A DNA stretch of 64,000 bases from Neobacillus mesonae (GTDB lineage: Bacteria > Bacillota > Bacilli > Paenibacillales > Paenibacillaceae). Made by a program: the position numbers and the translations under genes. Shown here piece after piece: positions 17,706-25,623 of the stretch. The stretch is taken from NCBI GenBank assembly GCA_023715865.1, contig JAMBOW010000008.1, positions 62,001 through 126,000 of the forward strand, written 5' to 3'. The notes below the pieces were generated by a model, which made no database searches, was not told the DNA's origin, and was given only the letters and a program-made list of their open reading frames with translations. How positions within the stretch are numbered: position 1 is the first letter of the stretch; each line of letters opens with the position of its first letter.

Positions 17706-18874
17706 TAGCTGTACCTCCGCCCCTTCCACGTATAACCCTTACCTGTGACAGCACCGAGCCAGGAAGAAATTCCGATAAGAATGACACAGGCTATGCTGAC
17801 TGGATGCAAAAACATAAGCCATAGCGGCTGGCTGTTCACTTGATCTGCTACCCGTTTGACGCTCATACCTAGCAGCGTAGCGACTCCTCCATACAGAATG
17901 ACGAGAGGATCGCCGCTGAAGATGCCAATTGCCAAGCTGACTGGCGGCAGCAGATAGAGCAGGGAGTACATAAGGAGCACACAAGCCAGCAAAACACCGC
18001 TGCGCCCTAGCCCCTCATATAAATTTTTTTTGTATCCGTTCCATACCTCGCCTGCATTTTGATACATCCGGGTATGCGTGTGCCGATGGACATCCGCCAA
18101 GGTCACGGGCTCTCCTGCCCGCTTCACAGCCCTTGCCAGCTGCATGTCGTCAAGCAAATCAGCCCTGATCGCAGCATGCCCCCCGCTAAGAGCATAGGTA
18201 TCCCTATGAATAAACATAAAGGCTCCGGTAGCCGCAACAAATCTGGCGTCGCCCGAGCCTCGCACAAGTCTAATAGGGAGATGGCTGATGATGGTGAATT
18301 TCATCATCGGCACAACTAATTTTTCAAGCCATGTACCCGTCACCTGTCTCGGAAAGCCCGTGACAAGTCCCGTATTTTGATCCAGAGCTGTGGCAAGAAC
18401 GGCAGTCAGTGCACTCTGTTCAAGCCGCACATCCGCATCCATAAACAGCCACCATACACCGGACGCTTGCTCAGCTAGCTGATGACATGCGTAGGACTTT
18501 CCCATCCATCCCGGCGGAAGCTCCCGGCCATCTATAATGCGGAGGCGCGAATCCTTGGCCGCCATTTCCTCCAAGATGCTTCCCGTCATATCTTCCGACC
18601 GATCATTCAGAACAAGCACTTCCAGCTCGATGCCGTCTGTATCTGCGGCAAGCACGCTCGACAAGCATTCCCGGATATGCAATTCTTCATTGCGGGCAGG
18701 AATGAGGACAGATACCTTGACCAGTTCACTATGTTCCTGGTCTGATCCATGCCGTCCTGCAAGTCTGTATGCTTCTCCCAACCGCGGAAGCTGCCTTTTA
18801 TTCCAAATAGCAAAGACGAGCTGTACAGCCAAAATCCCGCACAAAATCAACATTAAATATGCCAGAACATTCAT
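17705..18874 (-). CDS. Family 2 glycosyltransferase of the carotenoid cluster (CrtQ-like)
   Basis: 389-residue membrane-bound glycosyltransferase: N-terminal helix (residues 4-24), GT-A domain with VSVLIPARNEE near residue 54, DxD-type MDADVRL near residue 143 and a DLLDDMQLA motif near residue 240, then three or four C-terminal helices. Related enzymes transfer sugar to carotenoid carboxyl or hydroxyl groups in staphyloxanthin-type pathways. Operon position and the neighbouring acyltransferase suggest it glycosylates the carotenoid; the sugar is unknown. Confidence 0.82.
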   Translation of the reverse strand: MNVLAYLMLILCGILAVQLVFAIWNKRQLPRLGEAYRLAGRHGSDQEHSELVKVSVLIPARNEELHIRECLSSVLAADTDGIELEVLVLNDRSEDMTGSILEEMAAKDSRLRIIDGRELPPGWMGKSYACHQLAEQASGVWWLFMDADVRLEQSALTAVLATALDQNTGLVTGFPRQVTGTWLEKLVVPMMKFTIISHLPIRLVRGSGDARFVAATGAFMFIHRDTYALSGGHAAIRADLLDDMQLARAVKRAGEPVTLADVHRHTHTRMYQNAGEVWNGYKKNLYEGLGRSGVLLACVLLMYSLLYLLPPVSLAIGIFSGDPLVILYGGVATLLGMSVKRVADQVNSQPLWLMFLHPVSIACVILIGISSWLGAVTGKGYTWKGRRYS

Positions 18875-18877
18875 GCT

Positions 18878-19615
18878 TTATGCTCCACCTCGCTTCACAA
18901 ACACCTTCTCAAACCGGTCACTTGTTGACTTTTTGTGCTCTATCAAAGATATGTATTCTGCAGGCCGCCCATCCGGTGCAGCTATGATCTCCTGCTTCTG
19001 CCTCTCCAGCTGCTCTGTAAGCACATCTTCCAGCCGCTGCGTAATCTCCCGGCTGGTATAATCTGACCAAGGCTGGATGATAGGGAGACCCACCGTAAGC
19101 ATTGCTTCAGGTTTGTCTTGGCAGTATAGACCGTGAACCAAAGTAACCGGCATAACAATCGTTTCCGGTAAACGCGACAGTAACAGTCCAATCCCCCGTT
19201 CAAACCCAAGGGGACGGACGTCCTGATGTCTGATTTCCCCCTGCGGAAAAATCCACACCTTCTTGCCCGATGACAACAGCTCCAGGGTGTAATTTAACGT
19301 TTGCCGCACCTCACCGGTGTCCCCTTTACGGATGGAATAGGCACCCAGCTTCCGAAAGAATGTGAATTTCTTCAGCTGTTCCTCCTCCATCATCATATAG
19401 TGCTCGCAGGACGAAAGCCGGTGAAGAGCATGGTGGACAAGAAGTCCATCCCACCAGGAGCTGTGATTCATAATGTATAAGACCGGACGCTCCTTCTCAG
19501 CCACATCAAGCTGTCCGCTGATACCTACATAGCTGAACCTGCGATCAAGTAAATATTTCTCATTGTAAATTGAGAACAGCTTGCTAAAGAACCGGGACTT
19601 GTTTGCGGACAGCAT
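18878..19615 (-). CDS. PlsC-type acyltransferase of the carotenoid cluster
   Basis: 245-residue lysophospholipid-acyltransferase-fold protein with the HX4D catalytic motif NHSSWWD near residue 50 and the acceptor motif FPQGEIR near residue 124. Probably esterifies the sugar of the glycosyl-carotenoid with a fatty acid. This fold differs from the small membrane acyltransferase CrtO of Staphylococcus. ATG at 19615 has a GAGGGGAG site and overlaps the preceding gene by 32 bases. Confidence 0.82.
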   Translation of the reverse strand: MLSANKSRFFSKLFSIYNEKYLLDRRFSYVGISGQLDVAEKERPVLYIMNHSSWWDGLLVHHALHRLSSCEHYMMMEEEQLKKFTFFRKLGAYSIRKGDTGEVRQTLNYTLELLSSGKKVWIFPQGEIRHQDVRPLGFERGIGLLLSRLPETIVMPVTLVHGLYCQDKPEAMLTVGLPIIQPWSDYTSREITQRLEDVLTEQLERQKQEIIAAPDGRPAEYISLIEHKKSTSDRFEKVFVKRGGA

Positions 19616-20354
19616 ATTGATGACTCCCCTCTGCTACAAAGATGGCTACTGCCGCTATTACACTTGCACCATATAGCCCGCCTTGAAGCGCCAATAATCC
19701 GAATAATAGAATAAACATTTGATACAGCAGCTTTCCTCTTCGCTGGAGGACAGGATTGTGATCAATCGGAGGCAGCAGCAGGGACAAAATCCCGCCCATG
19801 ATGAACCAGCTGACAAAATTCGTCCATGGTACGCCATAGAATCCTTCGGCTCCACCCCAGCTCCAGAATCCGCGCTGATGGGCAACAGGATCCAGAACCA
19901 GATCCATGACACAGGCCCAAGACCCTGTCTTCAGTGCTCGCACCAGCCTGCTCTTCGCACCGCGGCCACCGCCGCTAAGCAGCGCAGCATTCCCGACAAC
20001 AGCAATCCATGCAAATCCAAGAGTGAATGGGACGGAAAATAAATGGAAGCCGAATAGACCGGAATAGCTATAGTCTCCAAACGGCCAGCCACTATGGACA
20101 CCCAGCCATTCCACACCCATTCCTCCTGTCCATATTAAGAAGGCAGAGAGCCATACGGCAGGTCTTTTCCACCATTCTTGGGTCTGACCGGACATCGCTG
20201 GGTTAAGCTTGTTTGCAAAAATAAGATCCATAGAACACAGCGCATAAAAAATCAAAAATAACCCATTGGAAAAATTAAGATACTCCGGAACACCGATCGT
20301 CAGCAGCAGTACCGCGCCAATGCTGTACCAGATCCAATATACAGTTTGAATCAT
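19584..20354 (-). CDS. CruF/DUF422 carotenoid hydratase-like membrane protein
   Basis: 256-residue protein with about seven hydrophobic helices and the DUF422 (CruF) motifs EWLGVHSGWPFGDYSY near residue 82 and MDLVLDPVAHQRGFW near residue 150. Characterised CruF proteins add water at the 1,2 double bond of acyclic carotenoid ends. Here it would give a tertiary hydroxyl for the glycosyltransferase to use. The start overlaps the crtM stop (ATGA). Confidence 0.82.
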   Translation of the reverse strand: MIQTVYWIWYSIGAVLLLTIGVPEYLNFSNGLFLIFYALCSMDLIFANKLNPAMSGQTQEWWKRPAVWLSAFLIWTGGMGVEWLGVHSGWPFGDYSYSGLFGFHLFSVPFTLGFAWIAVVGNAALLSGGGRGAKSRLVRALKTGSWACVMDLVLDPVAHQRGFWSWGGAEGFYGVPWTNFVSWFIMGGILSLLLPPIDHNPVLQRRGKLLYQMFILLFGLLALQGGLYGASVIAAVAIFVAEGSHQYAVRKQVPVL

Positions 20355-21226
20355 CAGGACACCGCAGCCTTTTTACGTTTAACGGAACGCTTCTTGTGCT
20401 TGGCCGCAATCTTAAGAAACATCTTCATCTTCTGGTCATCGGTTACATAAGCCCGCTTTGTATACACGTCATACTGATTGTTCTCCACCGCGTTCAATAT
20501 GGAAGCGTAGAACGATGCCGCCAGCTCTACGGCAAAGCCGCTGAGGGAAGGATACGAATCGATATCTGCAAGTCCCTCTTCAAACCATTGACGGGCAGTC
20601 TGCTCTAAATCTTGTATGACAGAAATGAAGCGTCCATCCACGATTCCCTCTTGAAAGTCCTTCACGGTATATTGGTGCTTGACCATGAGCTCCATCGGTA
20701 TATATCTGCGTTCCCGGCCTTTATCTTCACCGACATCTCGAATGATGTTTACAATCTGCATCGCCTTGCCGAGCGCGATGCCTGAGGCCATGGCGGATTC
20801 CCCGTCATCATCACGCAGCACAGGAAGCAGCATCTCTCCTACCGTGCCTGCAACCAGATAGCAGTAATGCTCCAGCTCCTCCATTGTGGAATAATGCGTC
20901 AAGGTCAAATCCGAGATCTGACCTTCCATTTGGCGAAAGAATGGATCCTTCGTTAGATTCGGGAATTCCCCGAATAACCAGCGCAGGGCCGGCCAGATGA
21001 AGTGTCCCTCAGCCTTGTCCAGCTCCTTCAGATGATCCCGCAGCTGAAAAATCGAATACGGCGCTTTTTCGGGCTCATCCACGCTGTCATCGATTAACCG
21101 GCAGAAGGCGTAAATTACGAACACCGCTTCTCGTCTCGGGCTGGGCAAACCACGAAAGGCATGGTAAAACGAAGCAGAACCCTGCCGTATCATTTCCTCG
21201 CAACGTGATATTATCGCTTCATTCAA
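20354..21226 (-). CDS. crtM: Squalene/phytoene synthase family (CrtM-like)
   Basis: Head-to-head prenyl synthase, 290 residues. The two Asp-rich motifs are seen: LIDDSVDEP near residue 44 and IIRDVGEDKGRERRYIP near residue 162. Together with CrtN-type rather than CrtI-type desaturases it is most likely a C30 dehydrosqualene synthase using farnesyl-PP. Substrate length cannot be read from sequence alone. Start is TTG, 9 bases after AAGGAG, directly overlapping the stop of the upstream desaturase gene (TAATTG). Confidence 0.88.
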   Translation of the reverse strand: MNEAIISRCEEMIRQGSASFYHAFRGLPSPRREAVFVIYAFCRLIDDSVDEPEKAPYSIFQLRDHLKELDKAEGHFIWPALRWLFGEFPNLTKDPFFRQMEGQISDLTLTHYSTMEELEHYCYLVAGTVGEMLLPVLRDDDGESAMASGIALGKAMQIVNIIRDVGEDKGRERRYIPMELMVKHQYTVKDFQEGIVDGRFISVIQDLEQTARQWFEEGLADIDSYPSLSGFAVELAASFYASILNAVENNQYDVYTKRAYVTDDQKMKMFLKIAAKHKKRSVKRKKAAVS

Positions 21227-22687
21227 TTATCCCATCTCCTTTATTAACTCATTTGCGCACAGCCTTGCTCCCTGCATAACGATCGGAATTCCGCCGCCTG
21301 GGTGAATAGATGCTCCTGCTGCGAACAATCCTCGAATGTTCGGATACGGTTTTGGCTGAGGGCGGTAGACCCCGGATTGAAACAGAACCGGAGCGATGCC
21401 AAAGCTTCCGCCGCCGTATAACCCTTCTCTCTTTGCGTCTTCCGGTGTCCGTACTTTCCGCCAACGGATGGCTTCACGCAGTCCTGGAAACGCTTTGCTT
21501 TCAGCTGCTTCAATAACTTTATCTGCTATAGATTCCGCTTCTTTCCATTCTTCTATTCCTTCCGCATTCGGCACCGGAATTAAAAAGTACAGCACACTGT
21601 GTCCTGCAGGTGCAGCCGTCTCATCCATGGCTACAGGGTTAAATACGTAGAACGAAGGATTGTCTGGCAAAGAGCGCTTGAGGAAAACTTCTTTCATATT
21701 GGAGACAAACTGATCAGGAAGGAAAAACTGATGGGCCGTCGTATGCGGAAATCTTTTATCAACTCCCAAATACACTAGAAGGCAGCCAGACGAGGCAGTA
21801 TACTTTCTTCTTTTCTTCCCCGACTTTTCGTTCATCAGTTTCGATATTTCAGGGAAATCTCCGTTGTACACTACCGCATCAAACAAAGAAGAACCGCCCG
21901 GTGTAACTACACCCTTACATTCTCGGTTCTCTAGAATCAGAGATTCGACCTTCTCATTCAACCGGATTTCCCCTCCTCGTGCGAGCAGCTCTTCTGCCAG
22001 CAGAGAAGCAAGAGAAGCGTATCCCCCCTTGATCATCCAAACGCCGAACTGATGCTCTGCATAAGGCAATAAAGTATAAATGCCAGGAGTGGATAACGGT
22101 GACCCGCCAATATACAAGCTTTGCAATGAATAAGCATCCTTCAGCTGTTCATGTTGAAAATATCGCCCCATAGCAGACCTCAGACTGGTGTATGCCCTCA
22201 TGTCCTTTAACAGACTTGTCACTTCCCGGGTATAAAAGTCTCTTCTTCTTGCGAAATGCCGCTCAAGAATGGTGCTCACACCTGTCGGAAAAAGAGGGTC
22301 CATGTCCTCCATGAAGCGCTGAAAGCCTCTTCCCTCTCCTGGGAACACCCGATTGATCTCCTCGACCTGCGCCTCCCGGTCAGACCACTTGGTAAGAACC
22401 TTTCCATCCTCAAAATAAAAACGGTGCATAGGATCACAGCGGATCAAATCAACACGTGACCGGTCAATCCCGGCTTCCTCGAGAATGCTGAGCAGCATCT
22501 CTGGCAGCAGTACAATCGTTGGACCCTGGTCAATTCGGTAAGGTCCTTCTTCCTCATAGGCCAGCCGGCCTCCCACACGAGCAGCCTTCTCATAGATGGT
22601 TACTTTAAACCCTTGTTTGGTGAGAAGCAGTGCTGTTGTCAGTCCCCCCACGCCTGAGCCGATAACTGCAATTTTCTTTGCGCTCAT
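21227..22687 (-). CDS. CrtN-family carotenoid desaturase paralogue
   Basis: 486-residue FAD enzyme with N-terminal VIGSGVGGLTTALLLTKQG, VGGRLAYEEEGPYRIDQGPT and C-terminal AAGASIHPGGGIPIVMQGA. The ATG overlaps the stop of the previous desaturase gene (ATGA), so translation is coupled. It may perform additional desaturation or terminal oxidation; which of the three paralogues performs each step cannot be decided by reading. Confidence 0.85.
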   Translation of the reverse strand: MSAKKIAVIGSGVGGLTTALLLTKQGFKVTIYEKAARVGGRLAYEEEGPYRIDQGPTIVLLPEMLLSILEEAGIDRSRVDLIRCDPMHRFYFEDGKVLTKWSDREAQVEEINRVFPGEGRGFQRFMEDMDPLFPTGVSTILERHFARRRDFYTREVTSLLKDMRAYTSLRSAMGRYFQHEQLKDAYSLQSLYIGGSPLSTPGIYTLLPYAEHQFGVWMIKGGYASLASLLAEELLARGGEIRLNEKVESLILENRECKGVVTPGGSSLFDAVVYNGDFPEISKLMNEKSGKKRRKYTASSGCLLVYLGVDKRFPHTTAHQFFLPDQFVSNMKEVFLKRSLPDNPSFYVFNPVAMDETAAPAGHSVLYFLIPVPNAEGIEEWKEAESIADKVIEAAESKAFPGLREAIRWRKVRTPEDAKREGLYGGGSFGIAPVLFQSGVYRPQPKPYPNIRGLFAAGASIHPGGGIPIVMQGARLCANELIKEMG

Positions 22688-24231
22688 GACATATGCCCCG
22701 CTTCCGTTCTTTTTCCCATGTAGTTCTTCCTCGGATGCTTCCGTGCATCCGCCTCCTGGATAAGCCTTACGCTGATTTTGGCTGATTCAAAAATGGTGGG
22801 CAAACCGCTGCCCGGATGTGTTCCGCCGCCGACCAGAAAGAGTCCTTCTACTTCCTCAAACTGGTTATGAGGCCTCAGGTACATCATTTGATCCAGTCCG
22901 TGTGCAAGATTGAACAGCGCTCCGTTGTAGATATCAAGCTCCTCTTCCCATTGGAGAGGGGTGAAGAACATTTCTTCCTCAATGTGCTCGGACAGGTCCT
23001 TCAGCTCAGGAATTTGTTCCAACCGATTCATCATCATTTGACGAATCTCCTCCCGCTGCTGCTCCCAATCAACATCGGCCGTCGTATTCGGGGACGGCAT
23101 CAGCACATAAAGCGAGGACTTCCCCGCAGGAGCCAGTGTCGGATCCAATACGGAAGGATTATGTATATAAATTGAAGGATCACTAGACAAGGTTTTATGT
23201 ACAGTCATCTCATCTACGTTCTTCCGGTAATCCGCTGCAAAATGAACCGAATGGTGAGCAAGATTAATCTTTTTATTGACGCCTAAATACAGCATGGCGC
23301 CTGAACAGGAATATTTTTTATTTCTAATCTTCTCCGGCGTATACTTCTTCAGCACTCCAGGCTCAAACAGCTTCAGCATGGACGAAGAAAAATCAGCGTT
23401 CAGCACCACATGGTCGGCATACACCTTCTGCCCGCTCTCAAGCAGCACTCCTGCCGCTCTTCCTCCTTCCACCAAAATCTTCTGCACCGGCTGCGAAGTA
23501 TGAATTCGGCCGCCACACTCCCCGATCACTTTCGCCATTGCCTGAAACACTTGGTTGACTCCGCCTTGCGGATGATGGAGCCCGAAGTGATGCTCTATGT
23601 AGGAAAGAATCGTAAAGGTACCCGGACAGTCCCAAGCGGACATACCGAGATATTTCGCCTGAAAAGTGAACCCCCAGCGCAGGCGCTCATCCTTGAAGTA
23701 ACGGGACAGCCTGCCGTAAACGGTGTCGTTTAAATGCAAATAGGGCAGTGCCTTTACTGCATCCGACTTAAGATAATCCGTCAGCTTGCCAAATGGCCTG
23801 CGCAGCAGCGGCTCCACCTTCTCATATTTAACCTTCTCATCCTTCATAAATCGTAGATAGTTGTCTTCATCTCCAGGGAAGACGCGGGCAATCTCGGCTG
23901 CAGTCTTGTCCTCGTCACTGGAGGGAGCAAATACTTTATCTCCGAAATGCAAGGTGTACAGCGGATCCAACTGCTGCATGTCTACATAGTCCTTGAGAGA
24001 ACGTCCTACTTGTGTGAACATTTCATCTATTAAATGAGGCATCATCAAAAATGTAGCGCCCCGGTCAAAATGATATTCCCCTAGAGTAAGTCTTGCAGAC
24101 CGCCCCCCGATTACGGGCTGTTTTTCATAAAGATCAACTTCATATCCTTGACCTGACAGCAGCATAGCTGCTGCCAAACCGCCGGGTCCTGCCCCAATGA
24201 CAATCGCTTGCTTTTTCTTAGGTTTAGGCAT
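22684..24231 (-). CDS. crtN: Dehydrosqualene/phytoene desaturase (CrtN)
   Basis: First gene of the carotenoid operon; 515 residues. FAD-binding VIGAGPGGLAAAMLLSGQG with VIGGRSARLTLGEYHFDRG, and C-terminal VGGGTHPGSGLPTIFESAK, the form seen in true CrtN/CrtI desaturases. ATG at 24231 is taken, about 11 bases after GAAAGGTG; an in-frame GTG at 24243 sits on that site. Expression should be controlled by the CarH-like repressor whose 11-bp boxes lie at 24325-24347. Confidence 0.9.
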   Translation of the reverse strand: MPKPKKKQAIVIGAGPGGLAAAMLLSGQGYEVDLYEKQPVIGGRSARLTLGEYHFDRGATFLMMPHLIDEMFTQVGRSLKDYVDMQQLDPLYTLHFGDKVFAPSSDEDKTAAEIARVFPGDEDNYLRFMKDEKVKYEKVEPLLRRPFGKLTDYLKSDAVKALPYLHLNDTVYGRLSRYFKDERLRWGFTFQAKYLGMSAWDCPGTFTILSYIEHHFGLHHPQGGVNQVFQAMAKVIGECGGRIHTSQPVQKILVEGGRAAGVLLESGQKVYADHVVLNADFSSSMLKLFEPGVLKKYTPEKIRNKKYSCSGAMLYLGVNKKINLAHHSVHFAADYRKNVDEMTVHKTLSSDPSIYIHNPSVLDPTLAPAGKSSLYVLMPSPNTTADVDWEQQREEIRQMMMNRLEQIPELKDLSEHIEEEMFFTPLQWEEELDIYNGALFNLAHGLDQMMYLRPHNQFEEVEGLFLVGGGTHPGSGLPTIFESAKISVRLIQEADARKHPRKNYMGKRTEAGHMS

Positions 24232-24324
24232 TATGTTAGGCACACCTTTCTATTTGTTCATTAAGATTGGCGGTTATGCTAGACAATATTCATAGACTTA
24301 CCAAAATATACACATCTTCAACCT

Positions 24325-24347
24325 TATACAAACATGATACAAGCATT
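24325..24347 (-). promoter_or_regulatory. Tandem 11-bp CarH/LitR-type boxes at the crt promoter
   Basis: Plus strand: ATACAAACATG (24326-24336) is followed directly by ATACAAGCATT (24337-24347), 9 of 11 identical. The same ATACA core appears again at 24306-24310. The boxes overlap the -35 region of a candidate minus-strand promoter with TATATT near 24305-24310. Tandem 11-bp repeats with a TACA core are the known operator design of Thermus CarH. Assigned by motif and context. Confidence 0.65.
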
Positions 24348-24352
24348 ATAAT

Positions 24353-24449
24353 AAAAAAAACCTAATTAATCTATAATTATTTACACCGGTAGGTTAATTA
24401 TGAATCAAAAAAGAACTTTTTTTCCTTTTTGAGAAAAAAAGTTCTTTTT
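24353..24449 (-). terminator. Tandem terminators after the carH-like gene
   Basis: Minus strand: starting right after the stop codon, AAAAAGAAC with a run of T pairs with GTTCTTTTT (arms 24449-24431 and 24424-24409), ending in T6. A second hairpin (AACCTA 24395-24390 with TAGGTT 24364-24359) ends in T8. They insulate the crt operon from regulator transcription. Confidence 0.75.
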
Positions 24450-25395
24450 AATGGGTTATTTTATACTTTTCGTCCCTGCCTGCCCTGGATATATAATGCT
24501 CTTCAAACCAGGCCTGCCAATGCTGTGTGCCTTCTGTCATAATCCATTCCGGATATTTAGAATCCTCCCGAACCTCGTATCCTTTACCGCCAAGGATGAA
24601 CTTGATCAGAGGAAACTCCTCCAGGATCGAAGTGATCAGCTCATCTGTCGCCTTGCTTAAGCCTGGATCCGTAATAGACAAGCAAACCAAATCAATCTTC
24701 TGTTCCTTGATGATCGTGCTTATTCCTTCGGCAGGGGTATTCGCGCCCAAATAGAGCACCTCTGCCCCATTTTTACGTAAAAACAGGCTGAACAAAAGAA
24801 GCCCTACCTCATGATGTTCTCCTTGCGGACACATCGCAAGCACCTTCGGGAGATGGGGATAGATCGGAAATAGGTGAAAGAATTGATAGAATCGCTGCGA
24901 AATGAGCTGTGTCATGAAATGCTCCTGGGCAACGGAGGCTTGTCCGCATTCCCAAGCGTCACCTACCCGAATCAAAATCGGTACAAGGACGTTATAGAAC
25001 ATCGAGTCATATCCGTACATGGTGAATCCAAAATCGATCAGCGCATTAGCTCTCTCCCCTTGGAACTGATACAGAGACTGATAGATTTGATCTGCTATCT
25101 TTGCCAGAGCATTTTCAGTATGAACTCCTGCTTTATGCTCCGTGGAAAAATGGCTGACCTTCTCCCTCTCCTCACGCTGCATGTGAAGCATCCGGACCGC
25201 ATGAGAAATATTCATCCCCTTTTGTTCCACCTGCTCCTTCAAGAAACGCAAATCAGCGACATTTTCTTCGCTATAGATTCGGTAACCGGACTCTGTCCTG
25301 TGCGGAATTACGGCCCCGTATCGATTCTCCCAGGCACGAAGGGTTACCGAGGGAATATCCAGTATTTCGGATACCTGTTTGATCGAGTACACCAT
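24448..25395 (-). CDS. CarH/LitR-type MerR regulator with B12-binding domain
   Basis: 315-residue repressor: N-terminal MerR helix-turn-helix (residues 1-70, YSIKQVSEILDIPSVTLRAWE), helical bundle with W148-x9-E158-H159, and a Rossmann cobalamin domain with E193-x-H195-x-x-G198. These are the adenosylcobalamin photoreceptor signatures of CarH, which binds DNA as a tetramer in the dark and releases it in light. The residue after the tryptophan is Glu149, not the histidine that makes the bis-His adduct in Thermus CarH. ATG at 25395 is chosen by alignment to MerR starts; GTG at 25407 is possible. It lies just upstream of the crt operon, and its promoter carries three boxes. Confidence 0.88.
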   Translation of the reverse strand: MVYSIKQVSEILDIPSVTLRAWENRYGAVIPHRTESGYRIYSEENVADLRFLKEQVEQKGMNISHAVRMLHMQREEREKVSHFSTEHKAGVHTENALAKIADQIYQSLYQFQGERANALIDFGFTMYGYDSMFYNVLVPILIRVGDAWECGQASVAQEHFMTQLISQRFYQFFHLFPIYPHLPKVLAMCPQGEHHEVGLLLFSLFLRKNGAEVLYLGANTPAEGISTIIKEQKIDLVCLSITDPGLSKATDELITSILEEFPLIKFILGGKGYEVREDSKYPEWIMTEGTQHWQAWFEEHYISRAGRDEKYKITH

Positions 25396-25449
25396 ACCTT
25401 CACTCACTTTCCTTAACCGTTCAAATGCTGAGGAGCTTGTCCATAACAT

Positions 25450-25498
25450 TGTACAAAAATAGTACACCCATTATACACAAACCCAAAACAGCTGTCGA
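25450..25498 (-). promoter_or_regulatory. carH promoter overlapped by three 11-bp CarH-type boxes
   Basis: Minus-strand promoter: -35 TCGACA (25493-25498), 17-base spacer, -10 TATAAT (25470-25475). On the plus strand three contiguous 11-mers share the TACA core: TGTACAAAAAT (25450-25460), AGTACACCCAT (25461-25471) and TATACACAAAC (25472-25482). They cover the -10, as expected for autorepression. Confidence 0.72.
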
Positions 25499-25565
25499 TG
25501 CATGCAGGCAAAGCTTCCCGGCTGCTTCATTCCTCGTATGCTGGCGTTAATAATAAGCAGGATCA

Positions 25566-25587
25566 TGTACAAAATCGATACATTCCA
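25566..25587 (+). promoter_or_regulatory. Pair of 11-bp CarH-type boxes before the PLD-like gene
   Basis: TGTACAAAATC (25566-25576) and GATACATTCCA (25577-25587) repeat the TACA core with 11-base spacing, in the same orientation as the other boxes. They lie 37-58 bases before the plus-strand phospholipase-D-like start, where its promoter should be. No clear -35/-10 pair was found. Confidence 0.55.
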
Positions 25588-25623
25588 TTAACTAATTATC
25601 CTTATTGAAGGGACGTCCCAGCA

